This document shows positions 31,984 to 41,199 of a DNA stretch of 42,670 nucleotides, piece after piece (positions within the stretch are counted from its first letter, which is position 1; every line of letters begins with the position of its first letter). Source of the DNA: Stenotrophomonas cyclobalanopsidis (GTDB taxonomy: Bacteria > Pseudomonadota > Gammaproteobacteria > Xanthomonadales > Xanthomonadaceae); the NCBI RefSeq assembly GCF_008710035.1, contig NZ_VYKI01000031.1, positions 1-42,670 of the forward strand, read 5' to 3'. The notes beneath the pieces are model-generated. The model made no database searches and was not told the origin of the DNA. It saw nothing but the letters and a program-made list of their open reading frames with translations. The position numbers and the translations under genes are program-made.

Positions 31984-32994
31984 ATGTCCCCCAAGCACTT
32001 CCTGAACACCCAGGACTGGAGCCGCAGCGATCTTGACGCGCTGCTGACCCAGGCCGCGCTGTTCAAGCGCAACAAGCTCGGCGACCAGCTCAAGAGCAAG
32101 TCGATCGCGCTGGTGTTCTTCAACCCGTCCATGCGCACCCGCACCAGCTTCGAACTGGGCGCGTTCCAGCTCGGCGCCCACGCGGTGGTGCTGCAGCCGG
32201 GCAAGGATGCGTGGCCGATCGAGTTCAACCTCGGCACGGTGATGGACGGCGACACGGAAGAGCACATCGCGGAAGTGGCCAAGGTGCTGGGGCGTTACTG
32301 CGACATCATTGCCGTGCGTGCGTTCCCCAAGTTCATCGACTGGGCCTACGACCGCCAGGACATCGTCCTCAACAGCTTCGCCAGGTATTCGCCGGTGCCG
32401 GTCATCAACATGGAGACCATCACCCACCCGTGCCAGGAACTGGCCCACGTGATGGCGCTGCAGGAGCACTTCGGTACCCAGGACCTGCGTGGCAAGAAGT
32501 ACGTGCTGACCTGGACCTACCACCCCAAGCCGCTGAACACCGCCGTGGCCAACTCGGCGCTGACCATCGCCACCCGCATGGGCATGGACGTGACCCTGCT
32601 GTGCCCGACCGCCGACTACATCCTCGACGACCGCTACATGGGCTGGGCCGAGCAGAACGTGGCCGAGAGCGGTGGTTCGCTGAAGATCAGCCATGACATC
32701 GACAGCGCCTACGCCGGCGCCGACGTCGTCTACGCCAAGAGCTGGGGCGCGCTGCCGTTCTTCGGCAACTGGGAACCGGAAAAGCCGATCCGCGACCAGT
32801 TCAAGCACTTCATCGTCGACGAACGCAAGATGGCGCTGACCAACAACGGCGTGTTCAGCCACTGCCTGCCGCTGCGCCGCAACGTCAAGGCCACCGACGG
32901 CGTGATGGATTCGCCGCAGTGCATCGCCATCAACGAAGCCGAGAACCGACTGCACGTGCAGAAGGCGATCATGGCGGCGGTTGCCGGGCGCTGA
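31984..32994 (+). CDS. argF': N-acetylornithine carbamoyltransferase
   Basis: This enzyme transfers a carbamoyl group to N-acetylornithine and makes N-acetylcitrulline, the xanthomonad version of the ornithine carbamoyltransferase step. The carbamoyl phosphate loop is FFNPSMRTRTSFELG, followed by HPCQELAHVMALQ and the C-terminal HCLPLRRN. The acetylated-substrate branch is marked by blocks I recall from the Xanthomonas campestris enzyme, such as KDAWPIEFNLGTVMDG and TWTYHPKPLNTAVAN. The 336-residue length fits. ATG 31984 is preferred because AAGGAAAG is then well spaced; ATG 31981 is also possible. It is the first structural gene after the arginine leader. Confidence 0.96.
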   Translation: MSPKHFLNTQDWSRSDLDALLTQAALFKRNKLGDQLKSKSIALVFFNPSMRTRTSFELGAFQLGAHAVVLQPGKDAWPIEFNLGTVMDGDTEEHIAEVAKVLGRYCDIIAVRAFPKFIDWAYDRQDIVLNSFARYSPVPVINMETITHPCQELAHVMALQEHFGTQDLRGKKYVLTWTYHPKPLNTAVANSALTIATRMGMDVTLLCPTADYILDDRYMGWAEQNVAESGGSLKISHDIDSAYAGADVVYAKSWGALPFFGNWEPEKPIRDQFKHFIVDERKMALTNNGVFSHCLPLRRNVKATDGVMDSPQCIAINEAENRLHVQKAIMAAVAGR

Positions 32995-33005
32995 TTCAAA
33001 GAAGG

Positions 33006-33079
33006 GTGGAGCCGACCGTTGGTCGGCTGCTCCCGCCGCGGCGCATCCAACATTGCAGCCGACCAACGGTCGGCTCTAC
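33006..33079. repeat. SMAG/REP dimer inside the arg cluster
   Basis: A forward unit with a GTGG head and stem AGCCGACC-gtt-GGTCGGCT (33006-33028) faces a reversed unit ending in CTAC (33057-33079). It sits between argF' and argG and could alter their relative mRNA levels. Confidence 0.8.
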
Positions 33080-33113
33080 CGAATTCCCATCCCCCCAAGT
33101 GGACCTGATTCCC

Positions 33114-34310
33114 ATGAGCAACAAAGACGCCGTTCTCGCCTTCTCCGGCGGCCTGGATACCAGCTTCTGCGTGCCCTACCTGCAGGAGCGCGGCTACAAC
33201 GTGCACACCGTGTTCGCCGATACCGGCGGCGTGGATGATGAAGAGCGCGATTTCATCGAAAAGCGCGCCGCCGAGCTGGGCGTGGCCAGCCACCAGACCG
33301 TCAACGGCGGCCCGGCCATCTGGGAAGGTTTCGTCAAGCCGTTCGTCTGGGCCGGCGAAGGCTACCAGGGCCAGTACCCGCTGCTGGTTTCCGACCGCTA
33401 CCTGATCGTTGATGCCGCGCTGAAGCGTGCCGCCGAACTGGGCACCAACATCATCGCCCACGGCTGCACCGGCATGGGCAACGACCAGGTCCGTTTCGAC
33501 CTGGCCGTGAAGGCCCTGGGTGACTACCAGATCATCGCGCCGATCCGCGAGATCCAGAAGGAACACACCCAGACCCGCGCCTACGAGCAGAAGTACCTGG
33601 AGGAGCGCGGCTTCGGCGTGCGCGCCAAGCAGCAGGCCTACACCATCAACGAGAACCTGCTGGGCCTGACCATGTCCGGCGGCGAGATCGACCGTTGGGA
33701 AGCCCCGGGCGAGGGTGCCCGCGGCTGGTGCGCACCGCGCAGCGAGTGGCCGGAACAGGCGCTGACCGTGACCCTGAAGTTCGTCGAAGGCGAAGCCGTC
33801 GAACTGGACGGCAAGGCACTGCCGGGCGACCAGATCCTGGCCCAGCTCAACAAGCTGTTCGCCCCGTACGGCGTCGGCCGTGGCGTCTACACCGGTGACA
33901 CCGTGATCGGCCTGAAGGGCCGCATCGTGTTCGAGGCCCCGGGCCTGGTCTCGCTGCTGGCCGCGCACCGCGCGCTGGAAGACGCCGTGCTGACCAAGCA
34001 GCAGAACCGCTTCAAGCCGGACGTGGCACGCAAGTGGGTGGAGCTGGTGTACGAAGGCTTCTACCACGACCCGCTGAAGACCGACATCGAGGCCTTCCTG
34101 AAGTCCTCGCAGGCCAAGGTCAACGGTGAAGTGGTGCTGGAAACCCGTGGCGGCCGCGTCGATGCGGTGGCCGTGAAGTCGCCGCACCTGCTCAACACCA
34201 AGGGTGCCACCTACGCGCAGTCGGCCGACTGGGGCGTGGAAGAGGCCGAAGGCTTCATCAAGCTGTTCGGCATGAGCTCGACCGTCTACGCGCAGGTCAA
34301 CCGCGGTTGA
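33114..34310 (+). CDS. argG: Argininosuccinate synthase
   Basis: ArgG joins citrulline and aspartate with ATP hydrolysis to AMP and pyrophosphate. The ATP pyrophosphatase loop is VLAFSGGLDTSF (residues about 7-18). The citrulline and aspartate site contains IIAHGCTGMGNDQVRFD, and later blocks include NLLGLTMSGGEIDRWE and VELVYEGFYHDPLK. The 398-residue length fits the bacterial short form. It is separated from argF' by a REP dimer and from argE by 109 bases that include a degenerate REP unit, so the whole cluster could still be one long transcript. Confidence 0.96.
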   Translation: MSNKDAVLAFSGGLDTSFCVPYLQERGYNVHTVFADTGGVDDEERDFIEKRAAELGVASHQTVNGGPAIWEGFVKPFVWAGEGYQGQYPLLVSDRYLIVDAALKRAAELGTNIIAHGCTGMGNDQVRFDLAVKALGDYQIIAPIREIQKEHTQTRAYEQKYLEERGFGVRAKQQAYTINENLLGLTMSGGEIDRWEAPGEGARGWCAPRSEWPEQALTVTLKFVEGEAVELDGKALPGDQILAQLNKLFAPYGVGRGVYTGDTVIGLKGRIVFEAPGLVSLLAAHRALEDAVLTKQQNRFKPDVARKWVELVYEGFYHDPLKTDIEAFLKSSQAKVNGEVVLETRGGRVDAVAVKSPHLLNTKGATYAQSADWGVEEAEGFIKLFGMSSTVYAQVNRG

Positions 34311-34373
34311 CCCACCTGCGCCGCTGGCGCGCCCCCTCGAACACCAAGGGGGCTCTCCAGCAGGCGCATTCCG

Positions 34374-34396
34374 GTAGCGCCAGGCCATGCCCGGCG
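34374..34396 (+). repeat. Degenerate SMAG/REP monomer
   Basis: A GTAG head is followed by CGCCAGGCC-atg-CCCGGCG, a damaged version of the GC-rich subtype at 23589-23650. It lies 24 bases before argE. Confidence 0.55.
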
Positions 34397-34419
34397 GAAT
34401 TCCACAGGATTGTTGATTC

Positions 34420-35508
34420 ATGCTTGAACAGACGCTCGATCACCTGCAGGCCCTGGTGTCCTTCGACACCCGCAACCCGCCGCGTGCGATCACCACCGGT
34501 GGCATCTTCGATTACCTGCGCGCGAACCTGCCCGGCTTCAACGTCGAGGTGATCGACCACGGCGCCGGTGCGGTCAGCCTGTATGCCGTGCGCGGTACGC
34601 CGAAGTACCTGTTCAACGTGCACCTGGATACCGTGCCGGACTCGCCGCACTGGAGTGCCGACCCGCACGTGATGCGCCGCCTGCAAGACCGCGTGGTCGG
34701 CCTCGGCGTGTGTGACATCAAGGGCGCGGCCGCTGCGCTGGTGGCCGCGGCCAATGCCAGCGATGGCGACGCCGCGTTCCTGTTCTCCAGCGACGAGGAA
34801 GCCAACGACCCGCGCTGCATCGCCGCGTTCCTGGCCCGTGGCCTGCCGTACGAAGCGGTGCTGGTGGCCGAGCCGACCATGAGTGAGGCCGTGCTGGCAC
34901 ACCGTGGCATCAGCTCGGTGCTGATGCAGTTCGCCGGCCGCGCCGGCCATGCCTCGGGCAAGCAGGATGCGGCCGCCAGCGCGCTGCACCAGGCCATGCG
35001 CTGGGGCAACCGCGCGCTGGACCATGTCGAATCGCTGGCCTCGGCACGCTTCGGTGGCCTCACCGGCCTGCGCTTCAACATCGGTCGCGTCGAGGGCGGC
35101 ATCAAGGCCAACATGATCGCCCCGGCCGCTGAAGTGCGTTTCGGCTTCCGCCCGCTGCCGTCGATGGATATCGATGCGCTGCTGGCCACCTTCGCCGGCT
35201 TCGCCGAACCGGACGCCGCGCTGTTCACCGAAACCTTCCGTGGCCCCAGCCTGCCGGCCGGTGACATCGCCGAAGCCGAAAACCGCCGCCTGCTGGCGCG
35301 CGACGTGGCCGATGCGCTGGAGCTGCCGATCGGCAACGCGGTGGACTTCTGGACCGAGGCCTCGCTGTTCTCGGCCGGTGGCTACACCACGATGGTGTTC
35401 GGCCCGGGCGACATCGCCCAGGCGCACACCGCCGATGAGTTCGTGACGCTGGACCAGCTGCAGCGCTACACCGACGCCGTGCATCGCATCATCGCCGCCG
35501 GCGCCTGA
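34420..35508 (+). CDS. argE: N-acetylcitrulline/acetylornithine deacetylase
   Basis: This M20 zinc peptidase-family enzyme removes acetate from an N-acetyl amino acid. Because argF' makes N-acetylcitrulline in this lineage, the likely substrate is N-acetylcitrulline, as established for the Xanthomonas campestris enzyme. Metal ligands are visible in NVHLDTVPDSPHW (His), LGVCDIKGAAAAL (bridging Asp), and FSSDEEANDP (catalytic Glu pair). HRGISSVLMQFAGRAGHASG marks the dimerisation insert. The 362-residue length is normal for this group. It lies 24 bases upstream of argB. Confidence 0.93.
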   Translation: MLEQTLDHLQALVSFDTRNPPRAITTGGIFDYLRANLPGFNVEVIDHGAGAVSLYAVRGTPKYLFNVHLDTVPDSPHWSADPHVMRRLQDRVVGLGVCDIKGAAAALVAAANASDGDAAFLFSSDEEANDPRCIAAFLARGLPYEAVLVAEPTMSEAVLAHRGISSVLMQFAGRAGHASGKQDAAASALHQAMRWGNRALDHVESLASARFGGLTGLRFNIGRVEGGIKANMIAPAAEVRFGFRPLPSMDIDALLATFAGFAEPDAALFTETFRGPSLPAGDIAEAENRRLLARDVADALELPIGNAVDFWTEASLFSAGGYTTMVFGPGDIAQAHTADEFVTLDQLQRYTDAVHRIIAAGA

Positions 35509-35532
35509 TACCTACCTTCTGACGAAACCGAA

Positions 35533-36861
35533 ATGTCTCCTGCCCTCCAGCCCCACCGCCAGACCCGCCAGACCATCGTGCGCCTGCTTTCCAGCATGGC
35601 CAGCGCGAAGGAGATCAGCCAGTACCTCAAGCGTTTCTCGCAGCTGGACGCCAAGCGCTTCGCCGTGGTCAAGGTCGGCGGCGCGGTGCTGCGCGACGAT
35701 CTCGAAGCGCTGACCTCCTCGCTGTCGTTCCTGCAGGAAGTCGGCCTGACCCCGATCGTGCTGCACGGCGCCGGCCCGCAGCTGGATGCCGAACTGTCGG
35801 CGGCCGGCATCGAGAAGCAGACCGTCAACGGCCTGCGGGTGACCTCGCCGGAAGCGCTGGCGATCGTGCGCCGCGTGTTCCAGCAGTCCAACCTGCGCCT
35901 GGTCGAGGCCCTGCAGCAGAACGGTGCGCGCGCCACCTCCATCACTGGCGGCGTGTTCGAAGCCGAGTACCTGGACGTGGACACCTACGGCCTGGTCGGT
36001 GAAGTGAAGCGGGTCAACCTGGCCCCGATCGAGGCCAGCCTGCGCGCCGGCTCGATCCCGGTCATCACCAGCCTGGGCGAGACCGCCGGCGGCCAGATCC
36101 TCAACGTCAACGCCGATTTCGCCGCCAACGAGCTGGTGCAGGAACTGCAGCCGTACAAGATCATCTTCCTCACCGGCACCGGCGGCCTGCTGGACGAGTC
36201 GGGCAGCGTGATCGATTCGATCAACCTGTCCACCGAATACGACCACCTGATCGCGCAGCCGTGGATCCACGGCGGCATGAAGGTGAAGATCGAGCAGATC
36301 AAGGATCTGCTGGACCGCCTGCCGCTGGAATCGTCGGTGTCGATCACCCGCCCGGCCGACCTGGCCAAGGAACTGTTCACCCACAAGGGCTCGGGCACGC
36401 TGGTGCGCAAGGGCGAGAGAGTGCTGCGCGCCTCCGGCTGGGACGAACTGGACCTGCCGCGCCTGAAGGGCCTGATCGAATCCAGCTTCGGCCGCACCCT
36501 GGTGCCGGATTACTTCGAGAAGACTAGGCTGCTGCGTGCCTATGTCAGCGAGAACTACCGCACCGCGGTCATCCTCACCGACGAAGCCGAAGGCGTTTAC
36601 CTGGACAAGTTCGCCGTGCTCGATGATGCACAGGGCGAGGGCCTGGGCCGTGCGGTCTGGAACGTGATGCTGGAAGAAACCCCGCAGCTGTTCTGGCGCT
36701 CGCGCAACGGCAACCCGATCAACCACTTCTACTACGCCGAGTCCGATGGCTGCTACAAGCAGAACACCTGGAAGGTGTTCTGGTTCGGCGCCGATGGCAT
36801 CGACCGCATCAAGACCTACGTCGACCACTGCGCCGCGCGCCCGCCGAGCCTGAAGGACTGA
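35533..36861 (+). CDS. argB: Bifunctional N-acetylglutamate synthase/kinase
   Basis: This fused enzyme makes N-acetylglutamate and phosphorylates it. Residues about 1-290 form the amino acid kinase domain, with VVKVGGAVLRDD, VLHGAGPQLDAEL, and the nucleotide site FLTGTGGLLDESG. A DUF619/GNAT domain follows (about 295-442), with ARVL-type blocks AVILTDEAEGVYLDKFAVLD and GEGLGRAVWNVML (acetyl-CoA loop). The 442-residue length matches the xanthomonad and Maricaulis NAGS/K type. Such fused enzymes are usually inhibited by arginine. The start has no strong Shine-Dalgarno sequence; an in-frame ATG at residue 22 is an alternative. Confidence 0.95.
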   Translation: MSPALQPHRQTRQTIVRLLSSMASAKEISQYLKRFSQLDAKRFAVVKVGGAVLRDDLEALTSSLSFLQEVGLTPIVLHGAGPQLDAELSAAGIEKQTVNGLRVTSPEALAIVRRVFQQSNLRLVEALQQNGARATSITGGVFEAEYLDVDTYGLVGEVKRVNLAPIEASLRAGSIPVITSLGETAGGQILNVNADFAANELVQELQPYKIIFLTGTGGLLDESGSVIDSINLSTEYDHLIAQPWIHGGMKVKIEQIKDLLDRLPLESSVSITRPADLAKELFTHKGSGTLVRKGERVLRASGWDELDLPRLKGLIESSFGRTLVPDYFEKTRLLRAYVSENYRTAVILTDEAEGVYLDKFAVLDDAQGEGLGRAVWNVMLEETPQLFWRSRNGNPINHFYYAESDGCYKQNTWKVFWFGADGIDRIKTYVDHCAARPPSLKD

Positions 36862-36866
36862 GCGCG

Positions 36867-37465
36867 ATGAGCCACGCCGATGCCTGGGCCACCGTACCCA
36901 CCCTGCGCGGCCAGCACGTGATGCTGGAGCCGCTGCAGCGTGAGCATGTGCCCGGCCTGGCCGCGGCGCTGCAAGGCAGCGGCCTGGATCAGCTCTGGTA
37001 CACCCAGGTGCCGTCGCCGGAGCGGGCAGGGCACTACGTGCAGGCCGCGCTGGACGTGCAGGCCGAAGGCAAGGTGCTGCCGTTCGTGATCCGTGATGCG
37101 GACGGCGTGATCGTCGGCAGCACGCGGTTCTATGCGCTGGAGCCGGGCGTGCCGCGGCTCAGCCTCGGCTACACCTGGTACGCTCCGCGCGTGCAGCGCA
37201 CCGGGGTCAACACCGAGGCCAAGCTGCTGTTGCTGCAGCACGCCTTCGATACCCTGGGCTGCATCAGCGTGGTGCTGGAAACCAGCTGGTTCAACCACAC
37301 CTCGCGCGCCGCCATCGCCCGCCTGGGCGCCAAGCAGGACGGCGTGCTGCGCAACCATACCCGGCATGCCGACGGCACGCCGCGAGACACCGTCATCTTT
37401 TCCATCATCGACGCGGAATGGCAGGGCGTGAAGCGCCACCTGCAGCACCGCCTGGACCATCACGC

Positions 37466-37469
<4 letters not shown>
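36867..37469 (+). CDS. GNAT family N-acetyltransferase (RimJ/RimL type)
   Basis: This 200-residue enzyme should transfer an acetyl group from acetyl-CoA. It has the RimJ/RimL-like pattern LRGQHVMLEPLQREHVPGL at the start, GSTRFYALEPGVPRLSLGYTWY in the middle, and NTEAKLLLLQHAFDTLG near the acetyl-CoA site, then WFNHTSRAAIARLGAKQDGVL. It sits between argB and argC, six bases after argB and overlapping argC by ATGA. This firmly places it in the operon, although it is not a known arginine enzyme. Its substrate is unknown; it could be a protein N-terminus, a tRNA-linked target or an amino acid intermediate. Confidence 0.88.
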
Positions 37470-38419
<950 letters not shown>

Positions 38420-38452
38420 CATCGCTTAGTTACCGCATTCCCGGAGCCCCCC

Positions 38453-39748
38453 ATGGCAGACCTTCTTTGGCAGAAGCCCGGCGTCGCCGTCGACGCCCAG
38501 ATCCAGACCTTCCTCGCCGGCGATGACGTGATCCTTGATCGCGAATTCTTCCTGCACGACATCGCCGCCAGCGCCGCGCACGCGCAGGGCCTGCAGCACA
38601 TCGGCATCCTCAGCGCCGACGAGCTGGAAGGCCTGCTGCGCGAACTGGAAGTGCTGGCGCAGGACTTCCGCGCAGGCCGTTTCGTGCTTGATACGCAGTA
38701 CGAGGATGGCCACTCGGCCATCGAAGCGCGCCTGACCGAGCGCCTGGGCGATGCCGGCCGCAAGATCCACACCGGCCGCAGCCGCAACGACCAGATCCTG
38801 GTCGCCACCCGCCTGTGGCTGAAGGAAAAGCTGCAGCGCGTGGCCCAGCTCAGCGCCGAAGTGGCCAAGGTCGCGCTGGACCGCGCGCAGGCCGAGAAGG
38901 ACGTGCCGCTTCCTGGCTATACCCACATCCAGCGCGCCGTGGTGTCCTCGGCGGGCATGTGGTGGGCCGGCTGGGCCGAGGCCTTCATCGACAACGCCGT
39001 GCGTGCGCGTGATACCCATGCGCTGGTCGACGCCAATCCGCTGGGCACCGCCGCCGGTTACGGCGTGAACCTGCCGCTGGACCGCGAACACACCACCGCT
39101 GCGCTGGGATTTGCGCGCATGCAGATCTCGCCGATCTACGCGCAGCTGTCGCGCGGCAAGTTCGAGCTGGCCGCACTGGAAGCGCTGGGTGGCGCTACTC
39201 TCGACCTGCGCCGCATCGCCTGGGATCTGTCGCTGTTCACCAGCGCCGAGTTCGGTTTCGTCGCACTGCCGGCGCAGTACACCACTGGCAGTTCGATCAT
39301 GCCGAACAAGCGCAACCCGGACGTCATCGAACTGATGCGCGCCACCCATGCCAGCGTCGCCGCTGCGCGTACCGAGATCGAGCAGCTACTGTCGCTGCCC
39401 TCGGGGTACCACCGCGACCTGCAGTCTTCGAAGGGCGCCATCTTCCACGGCTTCGGTCGCGGCCTGGCCGCGCTGGAACTGCTGCCGGCGCTGCTGGCCA
39501 ACCTGGAATGGCGCGACGACAAGCTGCGCGCGGCGATCGATTCGGGCATGTATGCCACCGACGTGGCCGTGGAAGCTGCGGTGGCCGGCGTGCCGTTCCG
39601 CGAAGCCTACAAGGCCGCTGCCGCCGCTGCCGACAGTGCAGGGCAGGGCCGCACGCCGGAAGCCAGCCTGGCCGCGCGCGTGTCGCCCGGTTCGGCCGCC
39701 GACCTGCGCCTGGATGAGCTGCGCACGCGCTGGCAGGCGCTGTCCTGA
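38453..39748 (+). CDS. argH: Argininosuccinate lyase
   Basis: ArgH splits argininosuccinate to arginine and fumarate, the final step. It has the fumarase/aspartase superfamily layout: HTGRSRNDQILVATRLWL near residue 106, PGYTHIQRAVVSS near 155, and the signature loop GSSIMPNKRNPDVIELMR near 281. The 431-residue length is slightly shorter than the E. coli enzyme but all active-site blocks are present. The stop codon overlaps the start of the following YciI-like gene by one base. Confidence 0.96.
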   Translation: MADLLWQKPGVAVDAQIQTFLAGDDVILDREFFLHDIAASAAHAQGLQHIGILSADELEGLLRELEVLAQDFRAGRFVLDTQYEDGHSAIEARLTERLGDAGRKIHTGRSRNDQILVATRLWLKEKLQRVAQLSAEVAKVALDRAQAEKDVPLPGYTHIQRAVVSSAGMWWAGWAEAFIDNAVRARDTHALVDANPLGTAAGYGVNLPLDREHTTAALGFARMQISPIYAQLSRGKFELAALEALGGATLDLRRIAWDLSLFTSAEFGFVALPAQYTTGSSIMPNKRNPDVIELMRATHASVAAARTEIEQLLSLPSGYHRDLQSSKGAIFHGFGRGLAALELLPALLANLEWRDDKLRAAIDSGMYATDVAVEAAVAGVPFREAYKAAAAAADSAGQGRTPEASLAARVSPGSAADLRLDELRTRWQALS

Positions 39749-40011
39749 TGGCGGGCACCGTCTACCTGGTGCTGGCGATGCGCCGGCCCGACTTCAACGC
39801 CGCTGCCGTGCAGCCGCACCTGGATTTCCTCGATGCGCTGCGCGAGCGCGGCCAGCTGCAGCTGACCGGTGGTTTCAGCGATGGCACGGGCGGCGCCTAC
39901 GTGTTGTGCAACGTGGGCAGCCTGGCCGACGCACAGGCCATCGTCGCCACCGATCCGCTGGTGACGATGCAGGCCTCGCACCTGACCGTGCACGAATGGA
40001 ACACCCGCTGA
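39748..40011 (+). CDS. YciI-like protein
   Basis: This 87-residue protein belongs to the YciI-like alpha/beta (ferredoxin-like) family of unknown enzymatic role. It shows YLVLAMRRPDFN at the start, a His in QPHLDFLDALRERGQL, GGFSDGTGGAYVL in the middle, and the ATDPLVTMQASHLTVHEW ending. The catalytic-type His-Asp pair of YciI homologues appears to be present. It overlaps the argH stop and precedes proB by 10 bases, so it is co-transcribed with the amino acid genes. Its role there is unknown. Confidence 0.86.
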   Translation: MAGTVYLVLAMRRPDFNAAAVQPHLDFLDALRERGQLQLTGGFSDGTGGAYVLCNVGSLADAQAIVATDPLVTMQASHLTVHEWNTR

Positions 40012-40021
40012 GGCGCATCTG

Positions 40022-41179
40022 ATGACCCTGCACGCCACCCACGTCGCCTCGCCGTTCCCCGAACAAGCGCTGCCGCCGTGGCGGCGTGCCGTGCTCAAGG
40101 TCGGCAGCAGCCTGCTGGCCGCCGATGGCGGTGGCCTGTCGCCGCGCCATGCGCTGGGCCTGGCCCAGTTCGTCTCGGCCAATGTGCTGGCCGGGCGCGA
40201 GGTGGTCATCGTCTCGTCCGGCGCGGTCGCCGCCGGACGCGCCATCCTGCCGCGTGCCGATGAGCCGGGTGCGGCGATGGCCGCGCGGCAAGCGCTGGCC
40301 GCGCTCGGCCAGGCACAGCTGATCGGGCTCTGGCAGCGCTTCTTCGAACGTCCGGTGGCCCAGGTACTGTTGACCCACGACGACCTGCGCAACCGCCGCC
40401 GCTACCTCAATGCACGCGCCACGCTGACCGAGCTGCTGCGCCTGGGCGCGTTGCCGGTGGTCAACGAGAACGACACCGTGTCGGTGGACGAACTCAAGCT
40501 GGGCGACAACGATAATCTCGCCGCCACCGTGGCCGCGCTGGTCGATGCCGATGCCCTGTTCATCGCCACCGACATCGACGGCCTGTACAGCGCCGACCCG
40601 CGCACCGTCGCCGACGCGCGCCCGCTGCACGATGTGCCTGAACTGGATGACGCGGTGCTGGCGATGGCCGGCGGTGCCGGTTCGCGGGCCGGCACCGGCG
40701 GCATGCGCACCAAGCTGGAAGCCGCGGCCAAGGCCGGCCGGCTCGGCATCGAAACTTATCTGTTCAACGGCCGCAGCGGCGACGTGGTGCGCGCGCTGGC
40801 ACAGGACCGTCTGTTCGGCACGCGCATCCATGCCGCGCGCAGCCGCGAGGCCGCACGCAAGCATTGGCTGCGCCACGCACCACTGGCCGAGGGCGCGATC
40901 CTGGTCGATGCCGGTGCCGCGCAGGCGATGCGCGAGAAGGGCGCCTCGCTGCTGCCTGGCGGCATCACCGGTGCCGACGGCGATTTCCGCCGCGGCGACA
41001 TGGTGCAGGTGTGCTGGCAGGCCCCGGACGGTCGCCTCTGCGTCGCCCGCGGCGTCAGCCAGTATGCCGCCGATGACGTACGCCGCATCGCCGGCCGCCA
41101 TTCGCGCGACATCCAGGCCGTGCTCGGCTACAACTACGGCGGTACCGTCGTCCATCGCGACGACCTCGTGCTGCCATGA
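40022..41179 (+). CDS. proB: Glutamate 5-kinase
   Basis: ProB phosphorylates glutamate in the first step of proline synthesis. The amino acid kinase domain (about 20-270) has VLKVGSSLLAADGG, VIVSSGAVAAGRAIL, PVVNENDTVSVDELKLGDND and ATDIDGLYSADPR. A C-terminal PUA domain (about 285-380) follows, with GAILVDAGAAQAM and RGVSQYAADDVRRIAG. The 385-residue length fits the PUA-bearing type. The start codon at 40022 is close to the YciI-like gene, and the gene overlaps the first possible proA start by ATGA. Confidence 0.96.
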   Translation: MTLHATHVASPFPEQALPPWRRAVLKVGSSLLAADGGGLSPRHALGLAQFVSANVLAGREVVIVSSGAVAAGRAILPRADEPGAAMAARQALAALGQAQLIGLWQRFFERPVAQVLLTHDDLRNRRRYLNARATLTELLRLGALPVVNENDTVSVDELKLGDNDNLAATVAALVDADALFIATDIDGLYSADPRTVADARPLHDVPELDDAVLAMAGGAGSRAGTGGMRTKLEAAAKAGRLGIETYLFNGRSGDVVRALAQDRLFGTRIHAARSREAARKHWLRHAPLAEGAILVDAGAAQAMREKGASLLPGGITGADGDFRRGDMVQVCWQAPDGRLCVARGVSQYAADDVRRIAGRHSRDIQAVLGYNYGGTVVHRDDLVLP

Positions 41180-41199
41180 CCGGACCGCAGGACACCCCC

